Assembly (NCBI GenBank): GCA_046957575.1 | Contig: JBKUOG010000009.1 | Span: 1 to 64,000 of the forward strand | DNA from: UMGS1370 sp046957575 | GTDB taxonomy: Bacteria; Bacillota; Clostridia; Lachnospirales; Lachnospiraceae | DNA: 64,000 nucleotides | Direction of reading: 5' to 3' | In this document: one piece after another, positions 60,074-64,000 of the stretch | How positions within the stretch are numbered: the stretch's first letter is position 1 | Layout of the letters: each line of letters begins with the position of its first letter | The notes under the pieces: model-generated | The model's input: only the letters and a program-made list of their open reading frames with translations | The model's database searches: none | What the model was told of the DNA's origin: nothing | Made by a program: the position numbers and the translations under genes

Positions 60074-61274
60074 TTACTGCGATCTGGTTGGCAGAATATT
60101 TAATGGATACGAACTGCAAAATTCTTTAAATGCCAGAGGGAACTACACAGTAAACCAGATAGTCAAAGATAAATTAAGCAGCAATCCTTATGTGCATGCC
60201 ATTGGCAGTGATTATATTTTGCAGGAAGAAATGAAACATATAGAAAAATCTTTTTCTATCAGCAATTTGCTATCTGTTTGCGGACTAAAATTATATGAAA
60301 TGGAGGTATACAAAAGGGCGGATCTCCTGCATTATCATATTTTGCATAATGATTTTATTTCGATTTTGGATTTGCCTTTGTTGATGAGGCATAAAAAAAC
60401 TGTATGGACAATTCACGATCCATGGATTGTCACTGGGAACTGCGTATATCCCCTTTCGTGTGAAGGTTGGAAAACGGGATGCGGGAATTGCGGCCGTTTG
60501 GATTATAAGTGGTTTGAAATGCGTGAAGACAATACGAGTGGGATGTGGAAACTGAAAAAAGAAATATTAGGGAAAGTGAACCCAACGATAGTAGTTGCTT
60601 CAGAGTTTATGCAAAATTATATTGAAAACAGTCCACTAACAGAACATTTTACTGATATTGTAAAGATTCCGTTTGGTGTTAAAACAAAATCTTATCAGAC
60701 AGAAAATAAAAATGAAATGAAAAAAAGATTTTCTTTAGCAGAAGAAGATTTTGTTATTGGATTTCGCAGTGAAGAGAGTAAAATAAAAGGCTGTGATTTG
60801 CTGTATACAGCGCTTAAACATATGGAGAAAAAGGAGCATATTTCTTTGCTGGTTGTTGGCTCAGGGGAAATTCCTGATTTTCTGAAAGAAATGTATCGGG
60901 TGGTTGAACTGGGCTGGAACAATGACGAAAGAGTTATGGAGCAGTTTTTTGCCAGCTGCGATGTGTTTGCAATGCCCTCTTTAGCAGAATCATTTGGATT
61001 AATGGCAATAGAGGCAATGGCGGCAGGAGTGCCGGTGCTCTGCTTTCAGGGAACTGTTTTAGAAGAACTTATTCATGCTCCTGATTGTGGAATTGCGGTT
61101 GGATATAAAAGCGTAAAAGAACTGAAACAGTCATTGGAATATCTGAACGAAAACCGGGATGCAAGAGAACAAAAAGGAAATGCAGGGCGAAAACGAGTAC
61201 AGAAACATTACACGTATGAGCAATATGTAGATCGCCATGCACAATTGTATGAAAGGTTACATGAGGAAGAATAG
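60033..61274 (+). CDS. GT4-type glycosyltransferase
   Basis: 413 residues. GT-B fold: N-terminal acceptor domain with the conserved TVWTIHDPWIVTGNCVYPLSCEGW and KTGCGNC, C-terminal donor domain with VIGFRSEESKIKGCDLL, ISLLVVGSGEIPDFL and the GT4 EX7E region SLAESFGLMAIEAMAAGVPVLCF. Resembles the WcaC-like glycosyltransferases whose HDxW-x-TG-x-C motif sits in the acceptor half. Ends one base before the next start. Sugar donor unknown. Confidence 0.88.
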   Translation: MNKQEKNINILEINYCDLVGRIFNGYELQNSLNARGNYTVNQIVKDKLSSNPYVHAIGSDYILQEEMKHIEKSFSISNLLSVCGLKLYEMEVYKRADLLHYHILHNDFISILDLPLLMRHKKTVWTIHDPWIVTGNCVYPLSCEGWKTGCGNCGRLDYKWFEMREDNTSGMWKLKKEILGKVNPTIVVASEFMQNYIENSPLTEHFTDIVKIPFGVKTKSYQTENKNEMKKRFSLAEEDFVIGFRSEESKIKGCDLLYTALKHMEKKEHISLLVVGSGEIPDFLKEMYRVVELGWNNDERVMEQFFASCDVFAMPSLAESFGLMAIEAMAAGVPVLCFQGTVLEELIHAPDCGIAVGYKSVKELKQSLEYLNENRDAREQKGNAGRKRVQKHYTYEQYVDRHAQLYERLHEEE

Positions 61275-62468
61275 ATGTTGAGAATCAGTCAGACAAGATT
61301 TTTAAAAGGGTATATGAAAATGCTGCCCTTACAATATAAAATTGTTATTTACGGAGCAGGAGAAAATGGAGTAAAATTATCTGAATGCATCAGAGAGTGT
61401 GGAAGGAAAGCAGATGCTTTTTGTGATAATAATCCGGAGAAAACAGGAAAGGATATTTGTGGGATTCCCTGTATTTCCTACGAGGAGTTAAAACAGGAAA
61501 AGGATCAAGTAATTGTATTTGTTTCTCCATCAGATGCAAAAGATATTTATAGTCAGTTAGAAACAGAGGGATTTCCTTTTATAGTTCCAGAAGAAATCAA
61601 AGATGTGTGGGCCTTCTGCCCCCCACCAGAGACAGCCCTGTTTCCTGTGGGACATTTTTATTCTCTGTACCCGGATCTCAGAGAAATAGAGAAAAAACGA
61701 AAAGATATATTTAACAAGGACAGAGAAGTAAAGGATATTTTTCTTAACGAAGAACATCAGTGCGAGATGCTGAAAAACATGCTTGCTTATTATGATACAC
61801 TGCCGAAATGGGAAAAATATGGAGAAGAGGAAAAATCAGGAGGACTGCGGTACAGGTATGGCAATCCATCCCTGAGCAGTGGAGATGCAGTCGCGCTTCA
61901 CTGTATGATTCGGATGCTAAAACCGAACAGACTGATTGAGGTAGGTTCCGGTTTTTCCTCTGCATTGATTTTGGATACGAATGAAGAATATCTGAACAAC
62001 AAAATGAAGTGCTGCTTTATTGAACCATATGCGGCGCTGTTAAAGTCATTATGTAAAGATACGGACAATATTTTTTTAAGAGAATGCGGTTTACAGGAAG
62101 TAGAATTAGAGTTTTTTGACCAGTTAGAAAGCGGAGATATTTTATTTATAGACTCTACCCACGTGTCAAAGGTTGGATCTGATGTAAATTATTTGTTTTT
62201 TGAGATCTTTCCAAGATTAAAACAAGGAGTTTATATCCATTTACATGACATTTTTTATCCGTTTGAATATCCGGAAACGTGGATTATGGAGAAGGGGATG
62301 ATATGGAATGAACTGTATCTCCTTAGAGCATTTTTACAGAATAACAGGGAGTATTCTATAGAATTTTTTCACAATATGCTGGAACAGAAGCATATGGATT
62401 TGTTCATGGAGAAATGGCCGTTTGAGGAGATGCCCCATGGCGGCAGCATTTGGCTTCAAAAACGGTGA
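61275..62468 (+). CDS. Methyltransferase-fold protein with N-terminal YGAG module
   Basis: 397 residues. N-terminal module: IVIYGAGENGVKLSECI, AFCDNNPEKTGKDICGIPCISYEEL (about 22-100). C-terminal class I methyltransferase of the Methyltransf_24 type: LIEVGSGFSSALIL (SAM loop), DILFIDSTHVSKVGSDVNYLFFEIFPRLKQG and YIHLHDIFYPFEYP. The acidic-His pairs suggest metal dependence. Third methyltransferase of the cluster. Starts directly after the GT4 stop. Confidence 0.8.
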   Translation: MLRISQTRFLKGYMKMLPLQYKIVIYGAGENGVKLSECIRECGRKADAFCDNNPEKTGKDICGIPCISYEELKQEKDQVIVFVSPSDAKDIYSQLETEGFPFIVPEEIKDVWAFCPPPETALFPVGHFYSLYPDLREIEKKRKDIFNKDREVKDIFLNEEHQCEMLKNMLAYYDTLPKWEKYGEEEKSGGLRYRYGNPSLSSGDAVALHCMIRMLKPNRLIEVGSGFSSALILDTNEEYLNNKMKCCFIEPYAALLKSLCKDTDNIFLRECGLQEVELEFFDQLESGDILFIDSTHVSKVGSDVNYLFFEIFPRLKQGVYIHLHDIFYPFEYPETWIMEKGMIWNELYLLRAFLQNNREYSIEFFHNMLEQKHMDLFMEKWPFEEMPHGGSIWLQKR

Positions 62469-62507
62469 GAACGTGAAAGATTGAGTGAAAGGAGTTGTGG
62501 TGCTTGC

Positions 62508-63224
62508 ATGAATATTGCAGTAATTATTGCAGGCGGATCTGGTCAAAGGATGAACCTGGACATTCCCAAACAGTTCATTAATGTTTATGATAAACCTGTT
62601 TTAATCTATACATTAGAGGGATTTGAAAAACATCCCGATATAGATGCGATTGAAGTGGTCTGCCTGCCGGGATGGCTGGATTTGCTTAAAGCCTATGCAA
62701 ATCAATTTCACATAACTAAATTAAAGTGGGTCATTGAAGGTGGGAATACGGCCCAGGAATCTATAAGAAACGGAATTTTTCATCTCAGGCAAGAGTGCTC
62801 TGCGGATGATATTATAATTATACATGACGGAATACGTCCATTGGTAGATGCAAGCATATTGTCAGATGTGATTTTAAAGTGCCGCCAGTATGGAAATGCA
62901 GTAACCTCTCTTCCATATAATGAACAGATCTTTGTAATTGACGATGAAATGTCTACCTGTAAATACATACCAAGGGAAACTTTGCGAAGGGTAGCTACGC
63001 CGCAGGCTTATAAGTACGGAAAGCTTGATTGGGCGTATCAAAAGGCATTTGAAGAGGGAATCGGGATTCATGGATCGGCATATACCAATACAATGATGGT
63101 AGATTTAGGGGAAAGGCTGTACTTTGCTGCAGGCTCAGATAAAAATATCAAATTGACAACCAGAGATGACCTGGAGCTGTTTAAAGGATATCTGCGAATG
63201 GAAAAGGACGAGTGGTTAAAATGA
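62508..63224 (+). CDS. IspD/TarI-family cytidylyltransferase
   Basis: About 238 residues from ATG 62508 (MNIAVIIAGGSGQRMN); AAAGGAG lies about 14 bases upstream, a long spacing, and an in-frame TTG at 62481 is the only alternative. IspD-like CTP-binding loop GGSGQRM with PKQF, IIHDGIRPLVD, and RRVATPQAYKYGKL. IspD makes CDP-methylerythritol; TarI and relatives make CDP-ribitol. In a glycan cluster next to an SDR-type epimerase and with a CDP-glycerol-transferase-like gene upstream, a TarI-like polyol-phosphate role is favoured. ATGA overlap with the next gene. Confidence 0.82.
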   Translation: MNIAVIIAGGSGQRMNLDIPKQFINVYDKPVLIYTLEGFEKHPDIDAIEVVCLPGWLDLLKAYANQFHITKLKWVIEGGNTAQESIRNGIFHLRQECSADDIIIIHDGIRPLVDASILSDVILKCRQYGNAVTSLPYNEQIFVIDDEMSTCKYIPRETLRRVATPQAYKYGKLDWAYQKAFEEGIGIHGSAYTNTMMVDLGERLYFAAGSDKNIKLTTRDDLELFKGYLRMEKDEWLK

Positions 63225-64000
63225 AAACATTGATAGATGATTGTCTCTATCAGGAGGATATAAAATATGTTGCACATATCCCGATAAAATGGGAACTTTT
63301 AGAGAATAGGACTCTTCTTTTATCAGGTGCATCCGGACTTCTGGGAAGTTTTATAATAGATGTATTGATGTATAAAAACATTTATGAGAAACAGAACTGC
63401 AGAATATTGGCTATGGGCAGAAATATCCGGGCAGCAAAAGAACGATTTGGAAAGTATTGGAATTCTCCATATTTCCGATTTATTCAACAGGACATTAATG
63501 AAGAAATAGAGGAGATTGAAAAGGCAGATTATGTGATACATGCTGCCAGCAATACGCATCCACTGCAATATTCTATGGATCCCATAGTGACAATCCGAAG
63601 CAATGTGGTGGGAACGGATCATTTGCTGAAATATGCATCGCAGGTTGGGGCAAAGCGATTTGTTTTTCTTTCTACAGTAGAGATTTACGGACAGAACAGA
63701 GGGGATACTGTCGGGTTTACAGAGGACTATTGTGGATATATCGATTCTAATACACTCAGGGCAGGCTATCCGGAGGGAAAACGGACAGGAGAAGCGCTTT
63801 GTCAGGCATATGCAAAGCAGACAAAATTGGAATTTGTGATTCCCAGACTGGCAAGAGTCTACGGACCTACTATGCGCGAAGATGACAGCAAAGCGGTATC
63901 GCAGTTTATACGAAATGCGGTAAACGGAGAGGATATTGTATTAAAAAGTAAAGGTCAGCAGAGGTATACTTACACATATGCGGCAGATGCAGTTGCTGGA
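63221..64000 (+). CDS. NAD-dependent epimerase/dehydratase (SDR), runs off right edge
   Basis: 260 codons are open to the last base. After a 29-residue leader, LLLSGASGLLGSFIIDVL is the NAD-binding GxxGxxG loop; VIHAASNTHP, FLSTVEIYG and the YPEGK catalytic Tyr-x-x-x-Lys mark the extended SDR family. Resembles nucleotide-sugar epimerases; substrate unknown. Coupled to the cytidylyltransferase by a 4-base overlap. The cluster continues beyond the window. Confidence 0.85.
   Translation, partial: MKTLIDDCLYQEDIKYVAHIPIKWELLENRTLLLSGASGLLGSFIIDVLMYKNIYEKQNCRILAMGRNIRAAKERFGKYWNSPYFRFIQQDINEEIEEIEKADYVIHAASNTHPLQYSMDPIVTIRSNVVGTDHLLKYASQVGAKRFVFLSTVEIYGQNRGDTVGFTEDYCGYIDSNTLRAGYPEGKRTGEALCQAYAKQTKLEFVIPRLARVYGPTMREDDSKAVSQFIRNAVNGEDIVLKSKGQQRYTYTYAADAVAG

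Noticed and set aside
1..64000. CRISPR arrays, tRNA or rRNA genes, transposases, prophage
   Set aside because: I looked for regularly spaced repeats, tRNA-like cloverleaf sequences and integrase/transposase motifs and found none.

Overview
The window reads as a chromosomal segment of a low-to-mid GC anaerobic Firmicute, most likely a gut Lachnospiraceae or related Clostridia. The grounds are strong AGGAGG ribosome binding sites, a T-box ahead of a type 3 prolyl-tRNA synthetase, LuxS, a reverse rubrerythrin with a PerR/Fur-type regulator, a CotS-like spore-coat kinase, DUF1576 and a Firmicute L10 leader. One 100-base assembly gap (10431-10530) lies in or beside a 77-bp tandem repeat.

Layout. 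1-10.3 kb: an Asp-rich secreted protein fragment, a nucleotidyltransferase, Mn-dependent pyrophosphatase, flavin reductase, a shikimate-kinase-like protein, LuxS, a Ca2+-type P-type ATPase with an unusual insertion, an FAH-family enzyme and the Fur/PerR-rubrerythrin pair. 10.3-30.7 kb: mostly housekeeping (YkgJ, T-box-proS, cca, CotS-like kinase, phosphoglucomutase, ABC-F, mreB, recD2, comF, rpmG-secE-nusG-rplK-rplA, L10 leader-rplJ-rplL, udk, DUF1576). 31-37.7 kb: a MurNAc salvage locus (sugar isomerase-like protein, orphan solute-binding lipoprotein, MurR/RpiR regulator, murQ, MurP-like PTS, MupG/DUF871). 37.8-41.9 kb: a divergent D-amino-acid locus (RidA and D-threonine aldolase/D-serine dehydratase-like enzyme against a DauR/YheO-like regulator and an N-acyl-D-amino-acid deacylase). 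Both loci fit recycling of peptidoglycan-derived material.

42 kb to the right edge: a long, visibly AT-richer, co-directional surface-glycan cluster of at least 18 tightly spaced or overlapping genes, still open at 64000. It holds glycosyltransferases, methyltransferases, two related radical SAM proteins, a sulfatase-fold protein, a CDP-glycerol-transferase-like protein with a propeller-like tail, a formyltransferase-like protein, an IspD/TarI-type cytidylyltransferase and an epimerase.

The most notable content is in this cluster. (1) Four genes match by family the four-step CDP-diphosphoramidate pathway of Campylobacter jejuni capsule (Cj1415-Cj1418: CDP-amidate kinase, CTP:phosphoglutamine cytidylyltransferase, gamma-glutamyl-CDP-amidate hydrolase, glutamine kinase), and three of them are in the same transcriptional order; usual annotation would call them APS kinase, sugar nucleotidyltransferase, glutamine amidotransferase and PEP synthase. 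(2) Two neighbouring genes are each broken by one base at a pure G run (8 G at 47100-47107, 10 G at 50081-50090). Removing one G restores a full-length protein in both, which suggests phase variation. (3) A Rossmann-like YGxGxxG module recurs about eight times in seven proteins, fused to different catalytic domains, and both G runs encode the glycine loop of this module. Together these suggest a phase-variable, phosphoramidate-decorated surface glycan in a gut Firmicute. That conclusion is inferred from family and context and is not demonstrated by the sequence alone.
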